A stretch of 52,191 nucleotides of DNA. Origin: Globomyces pollinis-pini (Eukaryota; Chytridiomycota; Chytridiomycetes; Rhizophydiales; Globomycetaceae). The notes below the pieces were generated by a model. It worked only from the letters and a program-made list of their open reading frames with translations, did not search any database and had not been told where the DNA came from. The stretch is from assembly GCA_025399215.1 (NCBI GenBank), contig MU621206.1, positions 1 to 52,191 on the forward strand, in the 5' to 3' direction. Positions 1 through 11,816 of this stretch are shown here, piece after piece (the stretch's first letter is position 1; the number at the start of each line of letters is the position of its first letter). The translations under genes were made by a program, and so were the position numbers.

Positions 1-121
1 AATTTTCAAAAACATAGACACTATTTGGTGGCCCTTCGCAGTATTCAGATACTGACCATTGCGACTCTAACATAATATCGGCAAATGTCGAAATAGGCAT
101 AAGTAACCAACCATAGTTCAT
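1..121 (-). CDS. 5' end of a secreted-ectodomain/7TM protein (partial)
   Basis: The first 40 codons read from an ATG at 119-121 and run off the window edge. They give a short hydrophobic leader followed by LESQWSVSEYCEGPPNSVY. This matches the mature N-terminus of the two complete family members at 14745-16388 (LQSQW...CSGPPNAMY) and 36464-38033 (LESQW...CHGPPDAVY). It is therefore a third gene of the same family: signal peptide, Cys-rich ectodomain, then a seven-helix membrane domain, of which only the start is visible here. Function is unknown; a surface receptor is an inference from architecture. It is transcribed away from the P5A ATPase gene. Confidence 0.75.
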   Translation of the reverse strand, partial: MNYGWLLMPISTFADIMLESQWSVSEYCEGPPNSVYVFEN

Positions 122-445
122 TTTTTTATGTGTAAGATGGTTTAAAAAAGCGCGTTTACTTACTTAACGATCCATTTTGATGCATACTTGTTGCATGTGC
201 TAAAAATATAGATATATTTAAAACAGTCTATTAATTGCTTGTAAAGAAACGGAATATATGATAAATTGCAAGTAAACAAGACTTTCAATGTTTAGGATAA
301 GGGAGTTTTTAGGATCAATTAATCCTAAATACTTTACAAATTATCTTGAATCATTCTATGAAAAATCAACTGGTTATAGGCAAGGTGTGACTTTGTTTAA
401 TTGGATTCAGTTCGTTTTCTTCAGATTTTTTCAGTTCACTTGAAG
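122..445. other. Divergent intergenic region
   Basis: 324 bp of AT-rich DNA between two divergently transcribed genes, so it probably holds both promoters. No open coding segment, RNA gene or clear repeat was seen. Confidence 0.5.
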
Positions 446-3400
446 ATGGGAAAAGCACCACCACAGTAAGAAATAATCCTGTACTGTTAATGATTAGAAC
501 ACTGGTGTTGTCGAAAGTGATCGCACAGGCAACCCTTTTATCTAAACTGCCCTGGCTTTATCATCCACATGCTCTTCCTGTAACTTTCTGGCCATTAACG
601 ATAGGCTACCTTCTTATACGTTTTTGGTGCGTATTTCAGATTAAACTACTATCATCTCTTGGGTATATTTTTGTTGTTGATTTCAAGGTTCCGCTGAATT
701 TGAATCTTTCTTCTTTATCTTGATTGTCAGCTTGCATGCTTTACTATTTTTAGTACCTCAGGTTAGCTGGATTTAATGATTTCTAATAGCCAGTGGAGTG
801 TGTCTTTAAAAGCAAAGTTTACTTACAGTTTGGTAATTTTGAAATTGCTCATATATAACAGGAATCGGATGTATTTAAGGCTTCGTATATTCTGATTGTA
901 CCTGAGGAAAATAATGGCTCTGGTGCTATTTGTCCACTTGAAAAGCAGTTTTTCTCAGATAAGGTTAATTCAGGTTTATTTAATCAACTAGGTTGATCAT
1001 TATTTCTTTTTAATTATCAGGAAATGATTTATTTCTTTTTTCAAAAGAAAAAATACGTCTTTAATTCAGAGAAAAAGAGATTTGAAAAATTGGATTATCT
1101 ACATCATCAATCGCATGGAATGGATTTTTATAAAAAGTTTTCAGGGTTAAAGAAACCAGATTTAGAACCATTGAACAACAAATATGGTGCAAATAAGTAA
1201 GTAGAAGATTGTCTTTTGTTTCCACAAAAATTTTCCAATTAGAACAATTTCTAATTATCGTAGATTTGACGTCCCAATTCCAACATTTATGGAACTGTTA
1301 CAAGAGCATCTTGTTGCCCCATTCTTTGTTTTCCAAATCTTTTGTGTTGTTTTGTGGATGTTAGATGATATGTGGTATTTTTCTCTGTTCACCTTGACGA
1401 TGTTATTTGTATTCGAATCTACCATGGTGTTCCAAGTAAGTATCATCATGTTATTTTAACTGTAAAAACAGAGGTTGAAGAATTTGCAAGAGTTCCGTTC
1501 TATGAGTATTGCCCCTTATGCGATCAATGTATATCGTAGCAAGCAATGGATTTCCGTTCAAACTGGTACGAACTTATTTTTAATGGCCTAGATCAACTTT
1601 TGCCTGGAGATTTATGTTCAGTTGTGAGACAAAAAGATGAAAATCCAATTCCAGGTATACAAGCATTTATTTATATTAGCGGATTTGGTGCTTATTAATG
1701 GAACGTGTATTGCAAACGAGGCCATGCTATCTGGAGAATCAACCCCTCAATTAAAAGAACCAATTCAACTTCGAGAAGATGAAGACATATTGAAAATTTC
1801 CGATGACAAAGCACACATTCTCTTCGGAGGAACTAAAATTCTTCAAGTTTCTGCTGATACAACTTGCGCAATTAAAACTCCAGATGGTGGTTGTTTAGCA
1901 GTGGTATTACGAACTGGGTTTGCCACACAACAAGGAAAATTAGTTCGTACTATTATCTATTCCACAGAGCGCGTAACTGCTAATAATGCAGAATCATTAT
2001 TTTTTATTCTATTTCTGCTTGTATTCGCTGTGATTGCAGCATGGTATGTTTGGACCAATGGTGTTAGAATTGATGATCGGGACAAAACAAAATTGCTCTT
2101 ACATTGCATAATGATCATTACATCTGTTGTGCCTCCAGAACTTCCTATGGAATTGTCAATGGCAGTGAATAATTCTGTTGCCATGCTTGCCAAAGGTTAT
2201 GTTTACTGTACTGAACCATTTCGTATTCCATTTGCAGGTCGTATTGATGTCGCCTGTTTTGATAAAACTGGTACTCTCACTGCAGAGAATCTGGTAGTGG
2301 AAGGTGTAACTGGAATAAATGAATCGATGGATGATCTTTTACAACCTGATGCACTCCCACAAGCTACTGCACACACATTAGCCGCGGCACATGCCTTAGT
2401 TATGTTGGATGATGGTGTTATTGGAGATCCTATGGAGAAAAACACATTGGACTCTATCAAGTGGCATATTAACAAAGGAGATCGTATCAAACCGGATGAT
2501 CCAAAGAATAATCACTCACTTTTAATTATACGCCGTTTTCCATTTTCTTCACAATTGAAACGAATGTCTACTATTTCCTATTTACATCAAAAGAGCGAAA
2601 AGAAAATATTCGTTGCATGCAAAGGTGCACCAGAGACTTTGAAGTCAATGTTTCAAAAAGTTCCAAAAGACTATGATGAACACTACAAGTATTGGGCTCG
2701 CCGAGGAAAACGAGTATTGGCACTTGGATACAAGATTCTTCCTGAACAAACGTTAACAGAGATCCGAGATATTCACCGAGTCAATATTGAAAGTGAATTG
2801 ATCTTTGCTGGTTTCTTAATCTTCTATTGTCCTTTAAAATCTGACTCTGTGGAAGCCATTCAAATGTTAAATGATTCATCCCATCGAGTAATTTTGTTTT
2901 AATATTTTTAATAACGTTAGACTGTCATGATTACTGGTGATAATGCTTTGACAGCATGTCATATTGCAGGTGAAGTTGAAATTGTCAAACGAAATGTGTT
3001 AATTGCCGATATTTGGGACGACAAGTTGGAGTGGAAAACTGTTGATGAAAAAGTGGTCATTCCTATTGATTTGGAACAGTCAAAGATTCCGAAAGAGATT
3101 GTAAAGTATGATTTATGTTGTACTGGTTCTGCACTGGCTAAATTTGCTGGAACCCCGCTATTCAAGAATCTACTTCCTCGCTTATGGGTTTATGCTAGAG
3201 TAAGCCCATCACAAAAGGAATTCATCTTATCTGAGCTGAAAAATGCTGGTTACTGTACTTTGATGTGTGGTGACGGAACTAATGATGTTGGGGCATTGAA
3301 GCAAGCCCATGTTGGAATTGCACTTTTAGATGGAACTATAGAAGATGTAGAAAGAATTGCTGCCCACAACTTGGCTTTGCAAAAGAAGATGATTTTAGAA

Positions 3401-4403
3401 AAGCAAGAAGAGTTAAAGAGACGATGGGGGGCTCCAATAGATGGTCAAGTCCAAAAACCAGGGCAAGCACCAACTATTTCAGTATGATTTATTTTATAAC
3501 ATGTATAGTCTCAAATGCAACAACTAATGGCTGAACTGGATGATGGCGATGTACCAACTATCAAGTTTGGAGATGCATCTGTCGCTGCCCCTTTTACATC
3601 AAAAGTTTCTTCTGTCATGTCCGTTTGTAACATTATCAGTCAAGGAAGAGCAACCTTGGTTGCATTGACGCAAATGTACAAAATTTTGGCTTTGAACTCT
3701 CTTACTCTCGCTTATTCTTTATCTGTTATGCATTTAGCTGGTATTAAGCAAGGAGACTGGCAAAACACTGTTGCAGGGCTTATGTTGACTGTGTGTTTCT
3801 TTGTAACTTGACAATATTGTTAATGCTCATTCTAGGGATTATCGAAATCAACTCCTGTCAAGAAGTTAAGTGTGGAAAGACCACAACCAAACATTTTCAA
3901 TTTTTACATTATTTTGTCAGTGCTGGGTCAAACTGCAGTTCATGTCGCATCATTAATCTATATTCAAAGGGAAGCGTTGTTTTATTCTAAAGAATCGTAA
4001 TTTGATCAAAGCATTAATGATTAGAAACGAAATTTTGCCAGTTGATGCACCATTTAAAGCCAACTTACTCAATTCTGGAGTCTACTTAGTATCACTTATC
4101 ATGCAAATTTCTACGTTTGCCATCAATTATCAAGGTCAACCATTCCGTGAATCAATAACCAAAAACAAATCCATGATTAATTCATTAGTGATTGTATTCA
4201 TTATAGCTTTTGCTGCGGCATCTGAATACTCTGAAGAACTTAATAACACAATGCAACTTGTACCTTTCCCGGATGAATTCCGAACAAAGTTATTGACTTG
4301 TATGGCATTAGATTTCTCTTTAGCTTGGGGTATTGAATACGTATGTTGGTATTGTTTCTCAAACAACAAACCTCAAAAAAGTTTGTTTCCAAAACGAGCA
4401 TAG
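446..4403 (+). CDS. P5A-type ATPase (Spf1/ATP13A1 family)
   Basis: P-type ATPase of the ER P5A class, which in yeast and human extracts mistargeted transmembrane helices from the ER membrane. Visible motifs in order: MLSGESTP (actuator loop), PPELPMEL (the P5A M4 signature), DKTGTLT with the phosphorylated Asp near 2260, KGAPE (nucleotide-binding domain), MITGDN, and GDGTNDVGALK (hinge) near 3270. Membrane helices continue to the C-terminus and the stop is TAG at 4401. Start: ATG at 446 gives MGKAPP, then an intron (466-497), then LVLSKVIAQATLL as in the family. At least ten short introns can be placed (for example 2887-2919, 3484-3514, 3806-3838). The splice between about 620 and 690 is unresolved. 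Length is about 1,150 aa, normal for the family. A possible polyadenylation signal (aataaa) follows at about 4410. Confidence 0.95.
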
Positions 4404-4445
4404 TTTTCAATAAAGCTATAATTTCAAGAAATATTTATTGTATCA

Positions 4446-5169
4446 TTAATATGGCAATTGATGTCCATCACGTTGATAGTACGCTCCACTCATGGATGCA
4501 TCTAGCTTTTCAATCACTTTGACCATTCTAGCAACAGTTTCATCAGGTCCCATTTCACCATGCCCACTAGTCATATCTGTCTTAGTAAATCCAGGATCTA
4601 ATGCCAAAAATAGAACATTAGTGTCTTTGAGGTCAACGCTTAATCCTTTCATCGCCATATTCAGAGAAGCTTTTGACATACGATAACCATAGTAAGATCC
4701 TTGATTTCCAGTAATGCTTGCCATTTCAGATGAGATACTTATGACTTTGCTGCCGGGTTTCAAAAAATCGAGTAATGCTAGAGTGGTAGAGATTGGACCT
4801 AAAGTATTCACTTGGAATTGTTGAAGAGCACTGGCCCTAATATTGTTCTCTTCCACACCATCTTGAATAAAGATACCAGCATTATTAATGAGGATATCCA
4901 ATTTGGAGATTTTTAACGTTTCAAATTGTGTAGTTAAAGTAGCAATTGATTCTTCACTTGACGTATCTAAAGTAACATGATTATCAATTGGGATCAGTTT
5001 AGCAAGCTAAAGAATGAGATTCGAATTTTTTCATTACCTCTGGACATTTCGAATATGGTGAACGTGTACCTCCAATAACCTTATATCCTTTGGTTACATA
5101 ATATCGAACAAATTCTAATCCAATTCCTCGGTTTGCGCCAGTTACGAAAACAGTTTGTTGAGCAGTCAT
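4446..5169 (-). CDS. Short-chain dehydrogenase/reductase (copy 1)
   Basis: Classical SDR of 230 aa encoded by two exons (5038-5169 and 4446-5006) with a 31-nt intron. It has the Rossmann glycine motif TGANRGIG near the N-terminus, NNAG, and the catalytic Tyr-x3-Lys (YRMSK) preceded by the active-site Ser region ISSEM. It resembles the C-factor/sniffer-like SDR branch. Substrate is unknown; NAD(P)H-dependent carbonyl reduction is inferred. The paralogue at 6329-7053 has the intron at exactly the same codon (both first exons are 132 nt), so the pair arose by gene duplication. It is convergent with the P5A ATPase gene, with only 42 bp between the stops. Confidence 0.92.
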
Positions 5170-5646
5170 TATACTTTGATATCGTTGGATTTGTGACTAT
5201 TTATAGATTTATTGGTTACACTAGTTTTTACCTTTGAAAGTTTTTCCGTGGGTGACATATTTTTCCGAAGTTATTTCCATGTATTGATAATGCTTTTAGT
5301 GTTTCAATAGACGCATTCGTATAAACACGTTGAATTCTGTCTATCTGTGTACTTGAATAGGCCTTTTCCAATGCTAAATACAGAAAAAATTATATTTATA
5401 AACGTAGCGTGTCAATATTATAGTCATAAAACACAGCATGTCAACAATACTCTTATCTCAATACGGCAGTTACCATAATTGTCAAATTTAATTGGCAGTT
5501 ATACTGGTCAGTGCACTCATATTTCGTTCCAAGAGATGCACAGCTTCATATCTCCATATCTCTACTCAATACTAAATGTATGATGTTGATTAATCACGAT
5601 GCTTAATAAACAATTGATAATCAGAATAGTATAGGTATTGAATATT
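5170..5646. other. Intergenic region between SDR copy 1 and the GIY-YIG gene
   Basis: About 480 bp. On the minus strand a 142-nt stretch (5232-5373) is open and flanked by plausible GT/AG sites, but no start codon can be joined to it, so it is not called as a gene. It may be promoter and 5' UTR of the SDR gene. Nothing else is evident. Confidence 0.4.
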
Positions 5647-6207
5647 TTACAAAGAAAAACCATTGATGTCAGTTCGTGCGTAACAATCTCTGGCAAAGTG
5701 AGTACTGCGACCACAACGGTAGCAAGCACCTTGGTCAAATAAAGAAGTATCTGATTCAGATTCCGATTCCGATGATTCAAGGTCTTCACCATTAACATTG
5801 GTTCTTGCAAAGCAGTCTTTCACAGAATGTGATGTTCTACCACATTTAGAACACCCATTTTTGACGTTTGAACGGTATTTGCTTTGTACAGGTTGATTTT
5901 GTCGTAGGGGTGGTGGTAATTTAAGACGCTGCCATTCCAAAAGTGCTGGAGGACAAGCTTGTATATCAACTTGACACCAACTTCCTCCTCTAACATTCCA
6001 CCATCCATATGTATCCATCATTTTGAGTGTCATATCATTTTCTTCTTTTAACCCACCTGGAAGTACCTGCAGCACTTGCACAGGACGGTACAATGTAGTC
6101 CATTTAGAGCCTTGATAGTTGAAATGTTCCAAGAATCTTTCACCAATCGGCCTTTCTGAATATCCAACATAGAACTTGTTTTCTTGGAGCAGCAAAACGT
6201 AAATCAT
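5647..6207 (-). CDS. GIY-YIG nuclease-like protein with two CCHC zinc knuckles
   Basis: 186 aa, one exon. Residues 1-85 look like a GIY-YIG domain: IYVLLL...FYVGYSER (the two signature strands), GERFLEHF with the Arg/His helix, and YGWWNVRGGSWCQ after the core. Two zinc knuckles follow, CSKCGRTSHSVKDC and CYRCGRSTHFARDC, separated by an acidic Ser/Glu spacer (ESSESESESD). The methionine at 6205-6207 is chosen because the GIY-YIG fold begins right there; the frame is open further upstream, into the next gene. From general knowledge, this combination occurs in some protists and large DNA viruses with no assigned role. A nucleic-acid-binding or -cleaving function is inferred. The gene lies between the two SDR paralogues on the same strand. 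Confidence 0.8.
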   Translation of the reverse strand: MIYVLLLQENKFYVGYSERPIGERFLEHFNYQGSKWTTLYRPVQVLQVLPGGLKEENDMTLKMMDTYGWWNVRGGSWCQVDIQACPPALLEWQRLKLPPPLRQNQPVQSKYRSNVKNGCSKCGRTSHSVKDCFARTNVNGEDLESSESESESDTSLFDQGACYRCGRSTHFARDCYARTDINGFSL

Positions 6208-6328
6208 ATTTCCAAAACCTGAGTCCGAACTATTTTCTGAAGTGGCATAAAATAGCCGAACTCTTGGGAGAGATAATAAACCAACTCTAACAGATATATA
6301 AGTTATTGAACAGTTTTTATTGCAAGGA

Positions 6329-7053
6329 TTAATAAGCCAATTGATGTCCATCACGATGATAAAATGCACCATTCATTGTAGCATCGAGCTTATCAATGAC
6401 TTTCGCCATTCTGGCTACGCTTTCATCTGGACCCATATCTCCGTTACCATTAGTCATATCAGTTTTGATGTAACCAGGATGAAGTCCCAGAATGAGCACA
6501 CCAGTGTCTTTCAAATCAATGCTTAGACCTTTTACAGCCATATTCAAAGCAGCTTTTGACATGCGATAACCATAGTAAGATCCAGAAGAATTGTCTGCAA
6601 TACTTCCCATTGCAGATGTAATATTGATGACTTTGCTTCCTGGGTTTAGCAATTCCAACAAAGCCAAAGTAGTAGAAATTGGTCCTAATGTATTCACAAT
6701 GAATTGTTGAGTAGCGCCTGCTCTAATGTTGTTGTCTTTCACGTTATCTCTAATGAGAATTCCGGCATTATTAATCAAAATATCCAAATTGGAAACATTC
6801 AATTTCTTGAATTGAGTTGCTAGGGTAGCGATAGACTCTTCACTAGAGGTATCTAAAGAAATATGACGATCTGTTGATAACAACTTTGCCAACTTAACAT
6901 TAGAATCACTCAAATATTTACCTCTGGACAGTCATTTAGTGGTGATCTTGAACTTCCATAAACAGTAAATCCCTTGTTCAAGTAGTACTTTACAAATTCC
7001 AATCCAATTCCTCTATTAGCTCCTGTTATAAAAACTTTTCCTGGTGAACTCAT
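6329..7053 (-). CDS. Short-chain dehydrogenase/reductase (copy 2)
   Basis: Paralogue of the gene at 4446-5169; 231 aa in two exons (6922-7053 and 6329-6892) with a 29-nt intron at the same codon. It shows TGANRGIG, NNAG, ITSAMGS (Ser region) and YRMSK (catalytic Tyr/Lys). A small insertion (SSG) before the Tyr motif distinguishes it from copy 1. Both copies keep all catalytic residues, so both are probably active. Substrate is unknown. Confidence 0.92.
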
Positions 7054-7282
7054 CGTAAAGAAAAATTAATTATGATTTTCAGGGTTTTTAAAGGGAAGAA
7101 GGTTACACAGAAATGATGGATGAATTCTTCATTTCGGCCGATACTTTGTGAGTCATATTATAGGAATCAATTAAACAGTAGGTAAGATTGAAAGAAGATG
7201 TGAATTGTTTCTCCATCCATTTACTAGTGAACTGCAAGAAAGTGAAAGTGTCGTTAGTCACTAGAAAGTTTGGTTTATTAAT

Positions 7283-7480
7283 TTATCGTTGGTGTTGTGC
7301 AAGTACAGTAAGTTTGTCTTCATCTTTTTGACCTAGTTTATAACCGTCCTTCACGGCCTTTCGAATTCTGAATCCAAGACTAATGTTTAGTCAACATAAT
7401 TACGTAGTAAGTTTGGCTTGAACTAAGGGTGGAATATATGGGCGATTATTTTGGGTTGGTTGAATAGTTGGACGCGCCAT
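7283..7480 (-). CDS. Small two-exon protein of 57 aa, possible ribonucleotide-reductase regulator
   Basis: Exon 1 (7404-7480) starts MARPTIQPTQNNRPYIPP. A 24-nt intron (7380-7403, GT...TTAG with a TGACTAA-like branch site) joins in frame to exon 2 (7283-7379), which gives LGFRIRKAVKDGYKLGQ and ends LTVLAQHQR. Support comes from the canonical tiny intron, the clean in-frame join and a protein-like composition. The G-x-R-x-R-K-A-V-x-x-G-Y core is reminiscent of the short motif in small fungal ribonucleotide-reductase regulators (Spd1/Dif1/Hug1 type). That link is from memory and tentative. The upstream 5' end of the transcript is not resolved. Confidence 0.6.
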
Positions 7481-8055
7481 TGTTTATAAAGAAAGCTAAA
7501 GGTGATTAAAAATAATACACGAAAACCAAGTACATGAATAACCTCCTATGGTATAAATTTTAATATTATACTTTTATTCGATCTATCAATGTTAAACAAT
7601 CCAGCACGATAGTTTAAATAACATTGGTGGATGTACAAATGAATGAACATACAAGTACCTTGAAAGTCTTTAGAATTCAACGTTGTGAATGAATTACCTA
7701 TTATAAATTGATTATGAATCTATAGGCAAAGATACCGACTCTTGCTTTTTAAAATATGGCCATTAATCGATTCAATCGATTCCCTCCATAACTATGGAAG
7801 TGCTGAGCATTTTCCAAAGAAGTTCATGTTTAGAAAATAAACCAAGTTGACTTTTACATGTTTGATTTCATATGGTATATAGCATTGAATTGAATTATAA
7901 GCTACACCCACAGACCAATTCAATAAACTACAAACTGCAGTTCATCTTCTTTCCTCAAGCTCATGTCTGTGATATTCTTTCGCTATTCAAATTCACGTCA
8001 TTGTTCCGAATGTGGCTATAAAATCTCTACAAATCTTCAACCCTGAACAACCTTC
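7481..8055. other. Divergent intergenic region with a short upstream ORF
   Basis: 575 bp between the small minus-strand gene and the Lon gene. It holds a 9-bp tandem repeat (aatcgattc twice, near 7756). A 27-codon ORF at about 7963-8046 ends just before the Lon ATG and would be an upstream ORF if transcription starts early enough. No other gene was seen. Confidence 0.4.
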
Positions 8056-10835
8056 ATGTCTGTAGTTATTCCAAACCAGTTACCGGTTCTTCCAACAAAT
8101 AATAACAGAGTTTTATTACCTGGAGTGGTCGTCAGACTTTTAATTCAGAGACAAGATTCTTTACAATTATTGGATTCTATATCCGATTCTCAACCATTTG
8201 TAGCTGTCATTCCTTTAGTAGCAAATAAATCAAAGAAAAAGAAGGATGCAAAGTTTAACAAAGTACTGACTGCTTTCGATGGTTCATTGGGAGTGAAGCT
8301 TACCGATCCAATTAAAACAGAAGACTTATTTGGTTGGGGTACAGTCGCCAGAATAGCAGATTTTAAAGTGGACAGCAAAAAGAATTATATTATCACTTTG
8401 GAAGGTATGGATTTGTATCATCGAATTTATCTCAGGAATTGCACGATTTAAGGTTTCCAATCTGACCACCGAAAATTCATACTACATTGCTAAAATGAAA
8501 GTCTACCCTGAAGAAGGTATATTTCATATTTTACTGATGGATGGAATAGATATTGATGTAACCGATGTTGAACTGGCAGCAACTGTACAAACTTTTCGAC
8601 AAGGAGGAAATGGTTCGTTTAAATCATTTATATATCTTACATTTTAGAACTGGTAGAAGCTTTAAAAGAATTAAAGCTTCCAATGACAATTTTGAAACAA
8701 TTGACCAAAATGTTGGACTCATCCAAACCCGGTCAATTAGCAGATTTATTGGCCTCAATGATTGATCTATCATATGAGGAAAAATTAGATATATTGAAAA
8801 CTCATGAATTGAGGCCACGACTGTTACGATTGATTGAATTGATCACTAGACAACTACAAGTTTTCAAGATCTCTCAAAAATTGACATCGAATGTGGAAAG
8901 TAAACTTGGAGAAAAACAACGTGAATATTTACTTCGTGAGCAGGTTGATTGATATATTTGGTTAATGTTCAATAGTTGGAGGCAATTAAGAAAGAATTGG
9001 GTGAAACTGATGAAACTGATGATTCTGATTTGAATGACTTGACAAAAAAATTGAGCAATGCGGTGCTGCCTGAAGAAACAAAAAAAGTATGTGATCGTGA
9101 AATGAAAAGATTACGAAGAATGCAACCAAATATGTCTGAATATCAAGTTACAAGAAATTATCTCGAGTGGGTTCTTGACCTTCCATGGGATAAATCTTCC
9201 ATTGATCAGATTGATATAAAGCATGCTAGAGATGTTCTGAATGCAGATCATTATGGTTTAGAAAAAGTAAAGAGTAGGATTATTGAATATCTTTCCATAA
9301 GAAAGTTAAAGCGAGACATGCGCGGCCCAATACTTTGCCTTGTTGGTGCACCAGGAGGTGCTTTTTCGCTTTTTGCTAACTTTAGTGGGTAAAACATCTC
9401 TGGGAAAGTCTATTGCCAATGCACTTGGAAGAAAATTCTATAGAATTTCGCTTGGAGGAGTACGAGATGAAGCAGAAATCCGTGGTCATCGAAGGACTTA
9501 TATTGGATCGATGCCTGGGTTAATCATTCAAGCCATCAGAAGAACTGGGGTCAACAATCCTGTGATTCTGTTGGATGAGATTGATAAACTCTGTAAAGAC
9601 AGTCGTGGGGATCCTTCTTCTGCATTATTGGAAGTATTAGGTATTCATTGTAGCATTTTCTTATCACTAGACCCTGAGCAAAATTCCACCTTCTCTGATC
9701 ATTACATCAATATCCCTTTTGACTTATCTAAAGTTTTGTTCATTGCGACTGCAAATGAAATGGATCCTATTCCAGCCCCGTTAATGGATCGAATGGTATT
9801 TTATTATTATTTAACCATCCAGGAATTACTTCAATTATCTGGATATACAATTGACGAAAAGTTGAATATTGCCAGAAAGTATTTGCTACCCAAACAGACA
9901 CTCCAGAATGGGCTTAAGCCTAATTTTGTTCAAATGACTGACACTATTTTGGAGACCATTATAGCTGGATATACCAGAGAAGCTGGTGTCAGAAACTTGG
10001 AACGTGAAATTGGTGCTGTATGTAGATCCTTAGCAGTGGAATATTCTGAAGCTTTAGATAGCAAGCAGGATAGATTCTTCAAACCACAAGTCTCGAAAGA
10101 TAGGCTAAGCGATATTTTAGGGGTAAATAGCACTAGTATTAATAATTTAGCCGATTAAATTTGAAGAAGAGATTAGTGAGCGAACTAATTACCCTGGTGT
10201 TGTGACTGGTTTAGCATGGACATCAAGTGGGTCAGGTGGGGTCTTGTTCATAGAGGCAAGTCAATCACCAGGTACCGGAAAGCTTCTTTTAACAGGTATT
10301 TATTTTTATTTTTTCTTATTGTATAATAGGAAAACTGGGAGATGTTATCAAAGAATCAGCACAACTTGGAATGACTTATGTAAGAGCAAATGCAGCACAA
10401 TTAGGAATAATAAGCACATCTTTACATTGCTTTGAAAAAATTGATGTGCATATTCACTTTCCTGCTGGTGCTACTCCAAAAGATGGTCCTAGGTAATTAA
10501 CGATTTTAACCTTCAGTGCTGGAGTTACAATAGTAACAGCGCTTGTCTCAATGTTAACAAAGAAGCCAATTCGCCCTTTCACTGGTATGACAGGGGAAAT
10601 GACACTACGTGGATTAGTACTTCCAGTTGGAGGAATTAAGGAGAAAATACTTGCTGCACATCGTCATGGACTTAAACGTGTTATTATTCCTTATCGCAAT
10701 CGAAAAGATTTGGTTGATATCCCTTTGAATATTCAAAGAGAACTTGATATTGTATACTGTAAAAATATTATGGAAGTGATGGCTGCTGCTGATTTGTTGA
10801 GTGATTCACATGTCATTTTAGATGCACATTTGTGA
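8056..10835 (+). CDS. Peroxisomal-type Lon protease (LONP2-like)
   Basis: AAA+ ATP-dependent serine protease, about 820 aa, from roughly eleven exons split by 24-36-nt introns. N-terminal substrate domain: [22 protein letters not shown]+ module: Walker A GAPGVGKTS is assembled across an intron at about 9356-9383; Walker B is VILLDEIDK; sensor region IATANEMD. Protease domain: PKDGPSAG with the catalytic Ser (split by the intron ending at about 10517) and GGIKEK with the catalytic Lys. It lacks a mitochondrial leader and starts like LONP2. The last three residues, Ala-His-Leu, fit the type 1 peroxisomal targeting consensus. It is therefore expected in the peroxisomal matrix, where LONP2 degrades oxidised or unassembled enzymes. 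Length and domain order are normal. Confidence 0.95.
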
Positions 10836-10934
10836 ATAAATACGTTTTTCTAAATTTGAAGATCAATGATTTTAAAAAACACTTGATGTAATGTTATATT
10901 CAATAATATGCATGACAAAACAAATGTATGATAA

Positions 10935-11505
10935 TTATTCAAGTTCTTCCACTTTGGCAGCAGATAATTGAGATGCTTGAACATCTTGTGCCATTTTCTG
11001 AAGGATAAGTTGTAAAACAGGTTCAGGTAGAGATTGTGCCAATACTTCAAGTAGTTTTTGAGGTTCAGGATACACTTGAAGTGCTTTATAAAAGTGTGCG
11101 GCAGCTCGATCGAATGCCATTGGACCTTAAAGATTAATAAACAATCCATTGAGATATGATGAAGTCTGAATCAAAAACAAAATATTTTAAAAAGTGTACC
11201 TTGTTGCATTAACATTTCACCAGCTTGTAAGTTTGACATGAAATATTTCTCTCTTTCTTCATTAGTAGTTGGAAGTGGTTCATCCTCTAAACCAATAGCA
11301 GCAGTAGCTTGTTGTTTCGTTGCTCTCTTCAATTTAGCTGCTTCCTTTCTTTGTTTTTCTAATCTTTTAAACAAAATCAACCATTACGAAGTTTTTTTCT
11401 GAATGCAGGATTATTTCGTCGTTGATAATCAAAGTAAACACCATATCCAATTGCTCCTACTAATAGAGCACCAAATACCAATTTTGATTCAGTGGAAATT
11501 GACAT
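10935..11505 (-). CDS. TOM20: Mitochondrial import receptor TOM20
   Basis: Outer-membrane presequence receptor of the TOM complex. The N-terminal anchor is a single helix (LVFGALLVGAIGYGVYFDY) followed at once by the Arg-rich stretch RRNNPAFRKKL that is diagnostic of fungal/animal TOM20. The soluble domain contains the receptor/TPR-like helix AFDRAAAHFYKALQVYPEP, and a Glu-rich end completes it. Three exons: introns at about 11367-11395 and 11122-11200 both join in frame. Start is the ATG at 11503-11505. Plants use an unrelated TOM20, so this gene supports an opisthokont origin for the window. It is convergent with the Lon gene. Confidence 0.93.
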
Positions 11506-11816
11506 GATACAAAAAAAAAGTAAAAATTTAAACTGTTCAACAAAAAAAAAATTGAATTGCAAATTGATATGAAATCAATGAATGGGAAACGTTGAATTCC
11601 TCATTCATATGATGAATGGTTTTGTGCTGAGGATTGTAATGGTTTTGTGCTGAGGATTGTCTGGCTACGTGTCCAATTTCAAGTTTTTCAAAATGTATTA
11701 AAAGAAACATTCTTATCAATATTAATACTTAAAATTTATCATTGCATGAGATAGATATCTGCCACTTTATAAAGAATCTTAAAGTTAATTTCTTGACGCG
11801 AAAATTTACCTTTTAA
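11506..11816. other. Divergent intergenic region (TOM20 / small acylated protein)
   Basis: 311 bp with A-runs next to the TOM20 start and one 23-bp tandem duplication (11615-11660). No gene seen. Confidence 0.4.
11615..11660. repeat. 23-bp perfect tandem duplication
   Basis: The unit aatggttttgtgctgaggat plus tgt occurs twice back to back (11615-11637 and 11638-11660). It is probably a replication-slippage event in the promoter region upstream of TOM20. Confidence 0.85.

Noticed and set aside
5232..5373. Open 142-nt minus-strand stretch (LALEKAYSSTQIDRIQ...) between good acceptor and donor sites, upstream of SDR copy 1
   Set aside because: No start codon or upstream exon joins in frame (a TGA lies just before the only plausible exon), so it cannot be called a gene.
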